Assembly: GCA_933822405.4 (NCBI GenBank)
Contig: CAKOGP040000668.1
Location: 457,445-521,444, forward strand
Direction of reading: 5' to 3'
Source: Cylindrotheca closterium
Lineage: Eukaryota > Bacillariophyta > Bacillariophyceae > Bacillariales > Bacillariaceae
Length of the DNA: 64,000 nucleotides
Shown: positions 30,760 to 40,920 of the stretch, piece by piece
Layout of the letters: every line of letters starts with the position of its first letter
Numbering within the stretch: the stretch's first letter is position 1
Notes under the pieces: generated by a model
The model's database searches: none
The model's input: the letters and a program-made list of their open reading frames with translations, nothing else
What the model was told of the DNA's origin: nothing
Program-made: the position numbers and the translations under genes

Positions 30760-32625
30760 ATGATGAGCCACCGTTTCTATTCGCATGCTCACTTTCAATC
30801 TCAGTTGCTGAGGCACAAACAACACCTACCACTCTTGGCAGTCTTGGCCGCCACATCTATTGGTCAACAACAGTACCCTGAAGTCGTACCTCGTCTTTCA
30901 GCTCGGTATGCTTCATCGGAAGCCTCCAAGGACGACAAGGATAAAAAGGTTGATAAAGGAGTGACTCGGTTTGATATCACCAAGCGATGGGATGATGTAA
31001 AGTCAGATTGGGAAGCCTTGCTTCAAACGTCGTCCTCTTCCAAGACTGAAGATGATTCTCAAGATACAAGTCCACCTTCTTCCGGGGCATCTTCGATGTT
31101 CGACAAGCTAAAAGGTGCAATGGACCAAGCTAAAGGTGCAATGGACCAAGCCATGGATAAAAGCGAAAAGGGCACTACTAAAACTCCTTCCGATCAAGAT
31201 AATTTGAAGGAAATGGGATCCAATCTGATGAACCTTGTGCAACTAAAATGGGGAAGCAAAATGACGGGCGGCAGCAGCGCCACCGCACAGGCCAATACGG
31301 TTCAGGATATCATTATGAAGGCCCGCGATATGGAGGAACAAGGAGATGTTAAAGATTCTATCAGTCTGAGGGAACTGTTGGAAATTGCACAGATGTCGAA
31401 CAAAAAGCTGGAAAGCAATCTCACGGAATTTTTTCAGGAAGAATCCAAGAAAACTGGCAACGTGTTTACCCGCAAAGATCTCCCCGCATTGAAGCCGCCC
31501 GATATTTATTACTATTTGGAAAAGGAAGATCAAGACAAAAATCCTAGTGTTCGGCGACGAAAACATCGTTTCTTCAAAGGAGTGGATGTCAACCAGATAG
31601 ATGAATTGAACGAGCAGTTGGAGTTGGCCTTGCTAGCATATGCAGATACCATGAAAGAGATCCAGGTCACCCTCCAACGAGATTATGATTGCGAATTGGC
31701 CTATTGCGATATGGAGTCTACGCCTGGACGACCAAGCCATTTCATTGCCGTCAACAAGAACTCGGTCGAGAAAAAGCAAAGTGCCTTGTCATTTTTGTCG
31801 TCTGACTCTTCCACTTTGGAAGTCATCATGGTCGTTCGTGGGACAAAAACGATTACTGATATTATTACTGATTTGTTAATGGACGAAGAAGAATACAAGG
31901 GTGGCCACTGTCATAATGGTATCCTCGAGAGTGGACAATACTTGGCTGGAAAGCATACCACTCTGTTTCGAAACTTGTTGCAAGCTTCTGGCAAAAAAAA
32001 GATTAAACTGACTTTGATTGGGCACAGTCTTGGTGCCGGTGCAGCTACTATTGCGGGTATGGAGTTGAATGAATTGCCCGAGATGGATGTCCAAGTGATA
32101 GGCTTTGGATGCCCAGCTTTGTTGTCCAAAGAACTATCCCAAAAGACCGAAAGCTTTGTTACAACGGTTGTGGCCGACAATGATTGTATTCCTCGTATGA
32201 GTTCGGCCACGATGCTGAACGCCATTTTGGACATTGCTAGTTTCGATTGGACAGCTTATGCCAAACAAGACATTGCGGATGCGGTGAATGAGGTCTCCTC
32301 GTACTTTCCTACCTTGCTCAAAGACTATAAGCAAACGATATTGGAAACCGCTCACAGCCTACCCGTCCGGGAGATGCCTGCTAGAATTCCAGCCCAGAGA
32401 CTAGAACCCATCCTCTATCCACCAGGGAAATGTATACACTTGTATCGGGATGGCTTTGGAATCTCTGGAAACGTGGTCCCTTGTACATTCTTTTCGGAAT
32501 TGGATATTAATCGTCGCATGCTGCACGATCATACAGTCGATATGGGATACCAACTGATATTCTTAGATCTGATGCGACAGCATCACGAAGATCATCACTT
32601 TCAGTTTCAAAAGGAGAAAAAGTAG
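30760..32625 (+). CDS. class 3 lipase (lipase_3), probably mitochondrial
   Basis: Serine lipase of 621 residues. The Lipase_3 core runs from residue about 345 (V-I-M-V-V-R-G-T-K-T) through the nucleophile elbow G-H-S-L-G-A-G (Ser423), F-G-C-P-A, and D-N-D-C-I-P-R (Asp475). A late His (589 or 591, in H-D-H-T-V-D-M) could complete the triad. The family cleaves acylglycerols or phospholipids; Lipase_3 proteins with a long N-terminus are often diacylglycerol-lipase-like. The first about 55 residues are basic and hydroxylated with no long hydrophobic core, ending R-L-S-A-R-Y-A-S-S, which suits a mitochondrial presequence. A 21-base tandem duplication at about 31110-31151 doubles K-G-A-M-D-Q-A. The stop is 72 bases from the convergent gene's stop. 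Confidence 0.92.
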   Translation: MMSHRFYSHAHFQSQLLRHKQHLPLLAVLAATSIGQQQYPEVVPRLSARYASSEASKDDKDKKVDKGVTRFDITKRWDDVKSDWEALLQTSSSSKTEDDSQDTSPPSSGASSMFDKLKGAMDQAKGAMDQAMDKSEKGTTKTPSDQDNLKEMGSNLMNLVQLKWGSKMTGGSSATAQANTVQDIIMKARDMEEQGDVKDSISLRELLEIAQMSNKKLESNLTEFFQEESKKTGNVFTRKDLPALKPPDIYYYLEKEDQDKNPSVRRRKHRFFKGVDVNQIDELNEQLELALLAYADTMKEIQVTLQRDYDCELAYCDMESTPGRPSHFIAVNKNSVEKKQSALSFLSSDSSTLEVIMVVRGTKTITDIITDLLMDEEEYKGGHCHNGILESGQYLAGKHTTLFRNLLQASGKKKIKLTLIGHSLGAGAATIAGMELNELPEMDVQVIGFGCPALLSKELSQKTESFVTTVVADNDCIPRMSSATMLNAILDIASFDWTAYAKQDIADAVNEVSSYFPTLLKDYKQTILETAHSLPVREMPARIPAQRLEPILYPPGKCIHLYRDGFGISGNVVPCTFFSELDINRRMLHDHTVDMGYQLIFLDLMRQHHEDHHFQFQKEKK

Positions 32626-32697
32626 GCACAGTTGCTCGAATAGAATAGGAATAAATCATTAGAGCTTCATCTAAACTTGTTGTTGCTTCTATGAAAA

Positions 32698-34266
32698 CTA
32701 ATACGTATTCCAAAAACTTGTTTCGTCCCGCCTTGCTTCATTGCAAGTGTACATTTCCAATGGTTCTCCGTATTTCGGGTGGTGGTGATTTGTCAAGCAG
32801 TAATTCATGCCGCCAAATAAGGATTGTGATAGCTCAAATCGATTGTTGCGTTTTCGAATGTCTCGAAAAGATCCTTGCGGTGCTTTCCACAGCTGTTCTT
32901 CCTTAGCATCGGCGTGGCACCGCTGCAAAGTCACATGTCGTCCAGCGCTGCGTTCCACGCATAGTTCGGATGATGACGATCGGCCATTACGCCCCCGCCG
33001 TTGGCGACCTTTTTTTTCATTTCCGTTGGCCGAAATTACTTGAATTTGTACAAACTCGTGATCTCGATAGGAGATCAGGTCAAAATACGCTGTCGTTTGC
33101 CAATTGTTGGCACAGTCGCCCAAAAAGAGCTTTTCTCCAGCTTGGCAGTCTAGGTTATTCTCACATCGCATGCACCATTTCCGTTCGAATGTCTCCTCTT
33201 GCCAATAGTAGCCTTGTTGCCAATACAATTTGAGGCGGACTGCATTGGGATCTCTAGGAGGCTCGATATAATCACCGTTGTCATCATTTGGTCGACCATT
33301 GTCTTCACTCTCATCATTGCTAAAAGATGCAGGAGGGTGCGTCGGAAACTCGCGCCAGGAAAGTGTGGGCGCCTGGGTCGGCGAAGGTGTGGGTGCCACA
33401 TCTTCGGAATCTGGATCTTCGAAATGGACAACATCATCGTCCATATCGATACTAGGAGATGCGCTTGGCGATTCACTAGGCCAGTAGGAAGGAGATGCGC
33501 TTGGCGATTCACTAGGCCAGTGGGAAGGAGCTGCACTTGGAGATTCACTCGGTACGGGAGTAGATGCAGACCCCACTGGACGAGAGTCTTCTCCTTCAAC
33601 ACTCGTTGGAAAATAGGTGGGTTGCTCAGAGGGCTCACTGGACACCGAGGGCATTTCCGAATGACAAAACTTGCCGTGCATGAATTTGGCCATGTTTCCA
33701 TAGCACATGTCTCTCGTGGGCGAAGATGTGGCCATGTATCGGACCGTTGGAACATTGGCCGTTCGAGGTGATACTGGCGACGGCGTGGGACCATTCTCTT
33801 CATTAGGAGGGAAATTCTCCTTGCCTCGTGTATAGTATTCCGGGTGGTAGTAAGCCCAATGGAGTTTGTCGCATACAGGATCATCAGGGCTTTCCAAACA
33901 GATGGAAGGAAGCGAGTTTACTTCAGAAGATTCTAGCTTGGTTGGTTTTGGGGTCGGAGAAGAATAGGACAAGAAATTGGAAAGAGTCCTTCCAAATAGG
34001 GATTCGCCCGATGAGTCATCTGTTGTGGATTGATTGTTACCAGAGTTTTGGGCAAGCCTGCTAGATGACCATATTGATGATAACGTGGATTGGTTTGGAT
34101 CATTTCTAGCAAGTCGAGCAGATGGCCATATTGATGATGACAGTGACGATGGCGCTGGATCATCTTTGGTTTGTCCTCTCAATCTTCCAGCAGATATTGG
34201 TTCCAGCATGGAATATAGCAGAATTAAGGAAAGAATGATCGTGGGCCGAATATATAAATGTAGCAT
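32698..34266 (-). CDS. secreted Ser/Pro-rich protein with Cys-containing C-terminal domain
   Basis: From the ATG at 34266 this gives 522 residues. A signal peptide (I-I-L-S-L-I-L-L-Y-S-M) ends near I-S-A-G. The central third is a Ser/Pro/Glu linker with near-identical units W-P-S-E-S-P-S-A-(A/S)-P-S (about 33450-33540) of the kind that is heavily O-glycosylated in diatom wall or adhesive proteins. The last about 185 residues form a separate domain with repeated Trp and Cys (Y-W-Q-Q-G-Y-Y-W-Q-E-E, C-M-R-C-E-N, L-C-V-E-R, L-Q-R-C-H, C-L-T-N, Y-T-C-N). Q-x-W and C-L-x-N elements suggest a ricin-type beta-trefoil-like fold, possibly carbohydrate binding, but the match is weak. Extracellular or wall location is inferred. 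Confidence 0.83.
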   Translation of the reverse strand: MLHLYIRPTIILSLILLYSMLEPISAGRLRGQTKDDPAPSSLSSSIWPSARLARNDPNQSTLSSIWSSSRLAQNSGNNQSTTDDSSGESLFGRTLSNFLSYSSPTPKPTKLESSEVNSLPSICLESPDDPVCDKLHWAYYHPEYYTRGKENFPPNEENGPTPSPVSPRTANVPTVRYMATSSPTRDMCYGNMAKFMHGKFCHSEMPSVSSEPSEQPTYFPTSVEGEDSRPVGSASTPVPSESPSAAPSHWPSESPSASPSYWPSESPSASPSIDMDDDVVHFEDPDSEDVAPTPSPTQAPTLSWREFPTHPPASFSNDESEDNGRPNDDNGDYIEPPRDPNAVRLKLYWQQGYYWQEETFERKWCMRCENNLDCQAGEKLFLGDCANNWQTTAYFDLISYRDHEFVQIQVISANGNEKKGRQRRGRNGRSSSSELCVERSAGRHVTLQRCHADAKEEQLWKAPQGSFRDIRKRNNRFELSQSLFGGMNYCLTNHHHPKYGEPLEMYTCNEARRDETSFWNTY

Positions 34267-35039
34267 GGTCACTGGATGCGCATTATCTGTTGCTCGATAT
34301 AAATTGGATTTGAGTTGGTGTATGCTTTCACCTCTTTTCAGTGGTCTTGAATGTGTTTGGATGTTGTTGTGAGAGAAAAATGTGGAAAATTCGTGATTTG
34401 GAACCAGAAGCGGTGGGACTCGGAAAAAAGTGAGGCAGTACTGTACGCGCGCTTTCGGAGTGCCTGACCAAAAATGAGTTCCGAATTAACCTGATTGGTT
34501 CAGAAATTTATGTTGATATTCGCCATGAATAATATATGTCTCATCAATTCTCACGGTATTTTCATGATTCGGAAGCAACTGGCTCTTTGAAGCGCTTGGT
34601 GAATACCACTATCCTTTCTCTTGTACCGGTATCGGCATCCCATTGCAAAGATTTTGCAAGAATGAATGACACTAAAAGAGAATGACAAGAACTTCCATTG
34701 GTTTCTCCGGTGGTTCTGTTCCCACAAGAGCCCGGAGCTTTTAGATATTCTTATCCACCTACCGGTAGACAGCCTCACTCGTCAGCTTTACCAGTGTTCC
34801 AACAAACACCAAGTCGAGCAGCAGGGAAGCAAGATGGAATTTTTTGGTATCCTCGAATCAACTCAAACTTCCTCTGCAGTACGCTTCATGTATGCCCGAA
34901 GCAAAAGTGTAGTCATTCGATAACATCTTGGCAGTCATATCCAATGTTAACAAGTCGTCATTGCATCGTGCCCTTCCATGCGTCCGAAGCAACATCATCA
35001 TGGATAATCAATCCATTCATATGATCATTTTAGTTTGAG
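34267..35039. other. intergenic, nothing coding recognised
   Basis: Between two minus-strand genes. Two TACCGGTA palindromes lie at 34624-34631 and 34760-34767. Short frames (75-108 codons) on both strands lack motifs. Confidence 0.45.
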
Positions 35040-35876
35040 TCAATCCTCTTCATCGTCTGGAATCTTGTAGCACCTTCTCCAGGGCCAATGCTTCATTTGA
35101 TACCTTGGAATATCAATGTGCGGCAAATTCCTCTCAATGGTAGGTGGATGTCGAAAGCCGTCTCGCCCTAGAGGCCCAGTGTTGTACTTGAAACTGTGCC
35201 AGTCAAATCGAATTTGTTGTCTGGCCCGCTGATTGGAGCCCAAATGTTGGCAAGCCAATGGTTCCAAAATGTAGCCACCACCTTGAGCCTTTGGGTACGA
35301 ATAAAAGAAAATGGTCCAACCCGGCCGATTGCTATTCTTGGGATTTGATGGCTGTTTTGGGTTTCTAGTATTGCTTCCAAATAATAATTCCTGGAAGGAA
35401 CTTCCAAATCTCACACAAGGTTCCACAATGGGAAAGACCAAGACCAACATTTGCCAAGCCATGAGCATGCCTGCAAACAATGGCCGACTCACCCCCTCTT
35501 CTCGTGTCGTCCGAATCTTCCAGAGCTCTCGAATGGTCATTTGTCGAAGGTTGGCTCGTCTTGCAAGGTATAAGAGATTGGCTACCAGAGAATAGGCAGC
35601 CAAAATACCAAGTGTCTTGGTAGTATCTTGATACGAATTGGTGACCGAGAATACCGAAGAGACTAGAGAAGACAAACCATCAGTACTGGTGCTAGTGGAA
35701 AAGGCCAAGTGAAGGGCTGTCGTCGTCGAAGTCCGTGTGCAGTAGCTGACAGATGGCAGTGGTAACAAGGTAGAAACGGAGGAGGATCGATGAGTAAAGC
35801 AGGAATTATTGCTGGATCTCAACAGCATAGCAGTAGCGGCCGACTGCCTCAGAGAATAAGAACCAGGTATCAGCAT
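35040..35876 (-). CDS. two-helix membrane protein of unknown function, organelle-targeted
   Basis: Frame of 278 residues from the ATG at 35876. The N-terminal about 75 residues are Ser/Thr/Arg-rich, typical of an organelle presequence. Two hydrophobic segments follow: T-L-G-I-L-A-A-Y-S-L-V-A-N-L-L-Y-L and F-A-G-M-L-M-A-W-Q-M-L-V-L-V-F-P-I-V. The C-terminal half is hydrophilic, with G-W-T-I-F-F-Y-S-Y-P, G-G-G-Y-I-L-E-P-L-A and a Pro/His-rich segment ending W-P-W-R-R-C-Y-K. I recognise no family. It diverges from the glycosyltransferase at 36284. Confidence 0.75.
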   Translation of the reverse strand: MLIPGSYSLRQSAATAMLLRSSNNSCFTHRSSSVSTLLPLPSVSYCTRTSTTTALHLAFSTSTSTDGLSSLVSSVFSVTNSYQDTTKTLGILAAYSLVANLLYLARRANLRQMTIRELWKIRTTREEGVSRPLFAGMLMAWQMLVLVFPIVEPCVRFGSSFQELLFGSNTRNPKQPSNPKNSNRPGWTIFFYSYPKAQGGGYILEPLACQHLGSNQRARQQIRFDWHSFKYNTGPLGRDGFRHPPTIERNLPHIDIPRYQMKHWPWRRCYKIPDDEED

Positions 35877-36283
35877 TCTCTGACTCTTCTTATCACAGGA
35901 TAAGGAGCTTTATTGTATCTGTCGGAAGGGCTTTTAGAGGTATTGTAGCTACGATGCTGCTATCAATCGCCAATGACAGTTTCCAACGATGATCTGTTGA
36001 GAATGTTTGGATCGATTGAAAAAGAAGAATGATTCGATGCAATCCAATTAATCAAATAATCCACGTCTATCCACCACCCGACCCGTCCTCACAAATATTT
36101 CAGTCAATTGGGTCATCCCACGGTCATCTGTTGACATGATAAAATATAAAAACCAAACCAAAATATAATCACTTCTCCAATAACACATCGTCATTGCAGT
36201 CAACCATCCTTGCTATAGATACAGAGACAGTCCATCGAGCCTACTGCTAACTGAAAACTCCATTCGAAGATTGTGTCGTCAAC
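35877..36283. promoter_or_regulatory. shared promoter region of divergent genes
   Basis: A 407-base interval between the gene at 35876 (minus) and the glycosyltransferase at 36284 (plus). AT-rich at 36130-36190. No clear motif. Confidence 0.35.
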
Positions 36284-37807
36284 ATGGTAGCCATTAACTC
36301 CAATACAATGAACAACAAGGGCAACACAACTACCAAGATGATCATGGCCTTTATTTGTGGGATTGCCGTTTCTCAGTTTTTCTTTTCCATGTCCCTTCAT
36401 GGTGACAACTCGCATTGCGACGAACATATGCTACTAGATGGACATGTAATGGTAAACTCCAAGATTCCAGAGCAAGCAGAAAGTCTAACACGAACTCTGG
36501 CAGATGCTGCATCCGAGACGACAGGAGGAGCTTTGAGAATACCACAACCTTCCCCCACCGATCCACCAACCCGATCACCGACAGCATCCCCAATAGAACC
36601 CAAAATTGAACCAGCAGCGAATATTGTCCAAACAGCAGCAACAACTCAAACCAATGGCCCAGAAATTGGAAGTCTGACGTATCCAGCCTTTCCGTATCAC
36701 AGAGGTGTTTATCCGCTCTTTTTCAATCAGAGGCCCTCAGATTTTGACAATCGAACGTATTGGAACACGGAGGACAAATGCCGGTATTCCTCCGCTTGGT
36801 TACGAGCAGCAGCTTCTTCTCCTACCCAAGAGGGAGGTGTCTGTCGACACGACAATAAGGAGTGTCCAATTTTGGTCCACACCGAATTGCTCCTGAAACG
36901 AAACACCAGCATGGTGGATTATCGCAAAGAACAATTGCCAGTGCTTTCCTTCTTGGCGACTCAACACGAATCCGTAAAAATGAATATACTAGTGAACGAA
37001 CAGGACCACAAGAATCCACCCGCCTGGGTCACGGCCTTGTTGGAGCATCCGGTATACAAACATCGGATCCAACTGCAGTATTGGACTGTGGACACTATGG
37101 ATTCGGAGGGCTTACCCGATAACTTTCTGCCCGCCTTCAAACATGCCTTTGAGAATTTGGCCGTTCCTGCTTCGGCGAGTGATGTCCGGCGGTATGCCGT
37201 CTTGTACGACAAGGGCGGCCTGTGGTTTGACACGGATCACGTCTATCTGTCAGATGTTCGACCGCTCATGGGATACGATTATGTAGTGGTGGCAGATCGG
37301 AACAAGCTCAACAATTGTGCGATTGGTACCCACCAACGCCATTCGGAAATGATGAAGCGAATCTTACATCAAGTGGTCAAGACCTATGAGAACAAGAATG
37401 ACGGAAAGTATTATCGATTTGGGCCCTATTTGTTTGAAGACATGAGAAAAGACAAGTCAAAGGCCATGCCATTCGGAGTATTGAATGCCTGTTTGTTTGA
37501 TGCCTGGGGTGGTCATGCGAAAAACCAACCCTGGTGGTGGGACTTTTCACAAAAGAAGGCTTCGAAGCGACATATGCAGTTCCTTCAAGATCGAACTGGA
37601 CCTTTTGCTTATCATTGGCATGGACTGTGGCCCGACAAGGTGATTCCAACATCAAGTGCTTCCATTTTGCACAAGAACTACGTGGTACAATTGGGATTAG
37701 ATCCAGAGATCTTCAAAGCGGACATGTCAGAGGTGGATTGGACACCATTCAAGGATTATAACCCATACTCTGGAGAGACAATCCCACTTCCAGAGAGTTA
37801 CTTTTGA
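36284..37807 (+). CDS. DxD glycosyltransferase, GT32-like (Gly_transf_sug), type II membrane protein
   Basis: A 507-residue protein with a short cytoplasmic end, a membrane anchor at about residues 18-38 and a Thr/Pro-rich stalk (about 88-125, with P-T-D-P-P-T-R-S-P-T). The catalytic domain has the hallmark R-R-Y-A-V-L-Y-D-K-G-G-L-W-F-D-T-D-x-x-Y: the D-T-D (316-318) binds the nucleotide sugar with a metal ion, and the preceding Y-x-x-G-G matches the Gly_transf_sug/alpha-1,4 family. A later H-W-H-G-L-W segment is also typical. Such Golgi enzymes extend protein or lipid glycans. Donor and acceptor cannot be read from sequence. The first ATG at 36284 and Met9 are both possible starts. Confidence 0.9.
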   Translation: MVAINSNTMNNKGNTTTKMIMAFICGIAVSQFFFSMSLHGDNSHCDEHMLLDGHVMVNSKIPEQAESLTRTLADAASETTGGALRIPQPSPTDPPTRSPTASPIEPKIEPAANIVQTAATTQTNGPEIGSLTYPAFPYHRGVYPLFFNQRPSDFDNRTYWNTEDKCRYSSAWLRAAASSPTQEGGVCRHDNKECPILVHTELLLKRNTSMVDYRKEQLPVLSFLATQHESVKMNILVNEQDHKNPPAWVTALLEHPVYKHRIQLQYWTVDTMDSEGLPDNFLPAFKHAFENLAVPASASDVRRYAVLYDKGGLWFDTDHVYLSDVRPLMGYDYVVVADRNKLNNCAIGTHQRHSEMMKRILHQVVKTYENKNDGKYYRFGPYLFEDMRKDKSKAMPFGVLNACLFDAWGGHAKNQPWWWDFSQKKASKRHMQFLQDRTGPFAYHWHGLWPDKVIPTSSASILHKNYVVQLGLDPEIFKADMSEVDWTPFKDYNPYSGETIPLPESYF

Positions 37808-38522
37808 AGAGTCTAATTGGAATGATTGCAGGAAAAGGGGGGGAATCAGGCCCAGTATTCATCGAATCCATCGTTTGTATCCAGGAGAGCAGGATGGCAA
37901 CGAATAATATCCATCCATCGAATGGACACGACGACACAATCAACAATGGACCATCTTAACAGGACCAGAAAAAAGAACTGCCAGGGCAAGATTGACTTTC
38001 CACTACAAAAAAATACCATAGAAACACCTAGTAAGATTCGAGACTAGCATGGCATCAATTGTTTCCAGTTGACGATGTGAAGTACTCTAGTTTGTACCGC
38101 CAGATTGATGATGATTCGTTTCAGAAATGTTTTGAGTTTTGTGGTGAGAAAAACAAGAAGTCGAAAAAAGTCAGTCGGCTCGTACATAATTAACGTTCTC
38201 AGGTAAATCAGTCTTACAGGTTAAGTAACTGCTGGTTCGTCTGGCGCTAATTATGCCTGCCACATGACACATGTCGTGGTGCAGTTTTCGTTTCGCCATC
38301 GTCTGTTTCTTCATGGTCCTCTTTCCTCTTCATCTCATCTACCGCTGTCTCTCTGCATCCCAACAGTCATTGCAGAAACATTGGAAGTGGCAGTCAACCT
38401 TAGCTAGCTTCAGGAGCAAACAAAAAGAAGATACCATAAAGTCACATCGGTGAAGCTCAATAATTGCCGACTAGAATTCAGCGCAATCACCAAATTCTTC
38501 AAGACTGCGTGAGGAAACACAA
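37808..38522. other. intergenic, kinase promoter side, with one short membrane-type ORF
   Basis: An ATG at 38271 opens a 60-codon frame with a hydrophobic segment (I-V-C-F-F-M-V-L-F-P-L-H-L-I) that stops 69 bases before the kinase ATG. It could be an upstream ORF or chance. No repeats seen. Confidence 0.4.
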
Positions 38523-40409
38523 ATGGCGACTCGTCCAGTTTCTCCCCTTCCGACGACAACTAGTGACATGTTTCAAGGCCAGTCCAAAGATGCTTTATGG
38601 AGGTCGTTAAGTGTACCAACTTTGGATTGGAATGATGTTGGAATTGATTGTTTTCTTGGAAGAGGAGCCTTTACTCACGTCCACAAGGGAAACATTAAGA
38701 ATGCAAGGAGAATGGGGCATGGACGCAGCAAAACCTCGTCCTCTGTGGAATCAGATACGGTCGCCATGTCACAGTCCTCGTTTTCCTGCGTGTCCGTGGC
38801 ATCTTCGTCATCGTCGATTGAATCCATTCCACTTGACGACTTTGCAGGGCAATCTCAGTCTGTGAATTCTGGAATGACTTCTCACTCATCCTCTCAGCAG
38901 CAACAAGGGTTGTGTGCCATCAAATGCATCAACCCTACCAAAACAAAAAAGAAAGCTGCCTTGATTAGTGCTTCGAATGATCTATTAAATGAAGCATTGC
39001 TCTTGTCCGAACTGTCTTCGCATGGGAATATTGTGAATTTCATTGGAATTCTTCCTCAAGTGGTGGAGCAAGAGCACGACCAAGAGGAAGGGACACGATC
39101 AGGCATGTACAAGAAGGAAGTCATCAAGGACTACGTCTTGGTCCTGGAATGTCTGGACGAAACACTTTTTGAGCGACTCAAACGATGGCGAAAGGAACAG
39201 TTGCAAATGCAAAAGCAACAAGAAGAAATTTGGGCAGCTCAAGAGCTGGTCTTGGAACAAAACAATCGACATCCAGGTCTCTTGAGCAATAACCACCACC
39301 ATAATAATGCCAACATTGGCCGAGGCCGTCGTCTGGGAACTGGTGTCCGAAATCTGTTGAAACGATGGAACAACAACCATCGAGGCAACAACAACACTAA
39401 TGGGGTCCAACCAACAGGACGTCGAGGTCGATGGGGTCGCAGGGAACAACAACCACAGGAACAACCACCACCATCGAATCCTCATCATCATGATACAAAC
39501 AACAACACAAGAGTCCAAGACTTTCGGGAATTGGTCAATTCCGAAACCAACGAATATCGTCTGAAACAAATGAACGAGAGGATGGACTCCATTGTGCTTG
39601 GAATTGTCAATGGAATGAGGCACATGCATCAGCACGGCATTGTACACCGTGATCTAAAGCCCCAAAATATTGGATTCGACCTTCGAACGCAAACTGTCAA
39701 GTTGTTTGACTTTGGTTTGGCCCGTCAGCTGCCGTACGATGTCCACACTGCCACAGCCAAGTACTATTCGCAACGACGGCGGAGCAGTGGCCCCATGGGC
39801 CGTCGAAGAAGTAATGGTTCTACTGGAAGTAGTAGTGGCCATATGGGGCGTCGAAGCAGCAATGGTTCTACTGGCAGTTGTGGTGGTCGACGACGAAGCA
39901 ATGGTTCCTCTACCGGGAGCGATGGTCTCCAGAATGTCCCACCCAATCCAACGGTTGGTGAAGTTGTGGGTACCTGGAGGTACATGGCTCCTGAAACGAT
40001 GCGATCTTTGGGAAGTGATTATGCTAGCGACGTCTTTTCTTTTGCCATTATGTGGAGTGAGATTTGCACGCTGCAACGACCGTATTTCAACGATGAAGAT
40101 GACGAGGAGGAGGAGATGATGATCCAACCTAATACAGCTCCCAAACGATCTGCCGATCAACCGACCAAGAATCGTTATGGTCCGTATCAGAACTGGAACC
40201 ACTTGAAATCCTGCATCTTAGAAGAAGTCCAACGCCCGGATTTGACTTCACTGCCAAAACATTCGTCTACTTCCGACTTGCAAATGTGGATCAACCAATG
40301 CTGGGATCCTGAACCTTTTCGACGACCCACCTTTGATTCCTTGCACGGACTGTTGCAACATTATTGTACTCAACATGGTACCTCGACTGGGAATAGAGTG
40401 AGCATCTGA
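38523..40409 (+). CDS. Ser/Thr protein kinase with large inserts
   Basis: Protein kinase of 628 residues. Visible subdomains: F-L-G-R-G-A-F-x-x-V (46-55), the ATP-binding Lys in C-A-I-K-C (Lys134), H-R-D-L-K-P-Q-N (catalytic Asp377), D-F-G (Asp396), T-W-R-Y-M-A-P-E (Glu491) and D-V-F-S-F-A-I-M-W-S-E. The K-P-Q-N loop marks it as Ser/Thr type, and the tail resembles TKL-like kinases. Three inserts stand out: a Ser-rich segment between the glycine loop and Lys134; a Gln/Asn/Arg-rich segment (about 215-335) before the catalytic loop; and an activation segment of about 95 residues instead of the usual 20-35, holding repeated R-R-R-S-x-G-S-T-G-S units. All catalytic residues are present, so activity is expected. 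Substrates are unknown. Confidence 0.93.
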   Translation: MATRPVSPLPTTTSDMFQGQSKDALWRSLSVPTLDWNDVGIDCFLGRGAFTHVHKGNIKNARRMGHGRSKTSSSVESDTVAMSQSSFSCVSVASSSSSIESIPLDDFAGQSQSVNSGMTSHSSSQQQQGLCAIKCINPTKTKKKAALISASNDLLNEALLLSELSSHGNIVNFIGILPQVVEQEHDQEEGTRSGMYKKEVIKDYVLVLECLDETLFERLKRWRKEQLQMQKQQEEIWAAQELVLEQNNRHPGLLSNNHHHNNANIGRGRRLGTGVRNLLKRWNNNHRGNNNTNGVQPTGRRGRWGRREQQPQEQPPPSNPHHHDTNNNTRVQDFRELVNSETNEYRLKQMNERMDSIVLGIVNGMRHMHQHGIVHRDLKPQNIGFDLRTQTVKLFDFGLARQLPYDVHTATAKYYSQRRRSSGPMGRRRSNGSTGSSSGHMGRRSSNGSTGSCGGRRRSNGSSTGSDGLQNVPPNPTVGEVVGTWRYMAPETMRSLGSDYASDVFSFAIMWSEICTLQRPYFNDEDDEEEEMMIQPNTAPKRSADQPTKNRYGPYQNWNHLKSCILEEVQRPDLTSLPKHSSTSDLQMWINQCWDPEPFRRPTFDSLHGLLQHYCTQHGTSTGNRVSI

Positions 40410-40920
40410 TTGGAATGAATGGGCGCGGAGCAATTGAATATGTTCTGATGTTGTCACAATTTGTGTGGCGGAAAGAAAGAGTACGATAGAATGGATAAAT
40501 GGTGTAGTTTATGTGTATTTTAACTGGAACCGTCGCAACACATCACTTCCTCAGCTTAAAGAAACCACCTTCGACCTATCGACCATGCCACATAAAACAT
40601 GTTGATTCAAGTGTGACAGATATATAGGCTTCGTCGGACGAGGCAGTGGTACGCTGGCGCCTCATACCTCATGCCTGTCTTCATATTCGACTGCAATTTC
40701 CACATTCTTGACAAAACCTTCAAAGAGTAAACTACCACATATACCCAATTTGCTCGCGATAAATTGTGTCGATACCTTGCCAAACATCTCGAGAAGGCAG
40801 ACGACAACAAACCCAACTGTATGTAAATGTTATTGTTTGATTCAAACTAAAGCTTGATCATTTTATGAATATCTATTCTAGGATTGCCCAACGATGGATT
40901 AATGCAAGTTTCTCATGTAT
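40410..40920. other. intergenic between convergent genes, nothing recognised
   Basis: This lies between the kinase stop and the last exon of the LRR gene. Only short unsupported frames were seen. Confidence 0.4.

Noticed and set aside
38271..38453. 60-codon ORF with a hydrophobic segment before the kinase
   Set aside because: Too short and unconserved to call; may be an upstream ORF in the kinase leader.
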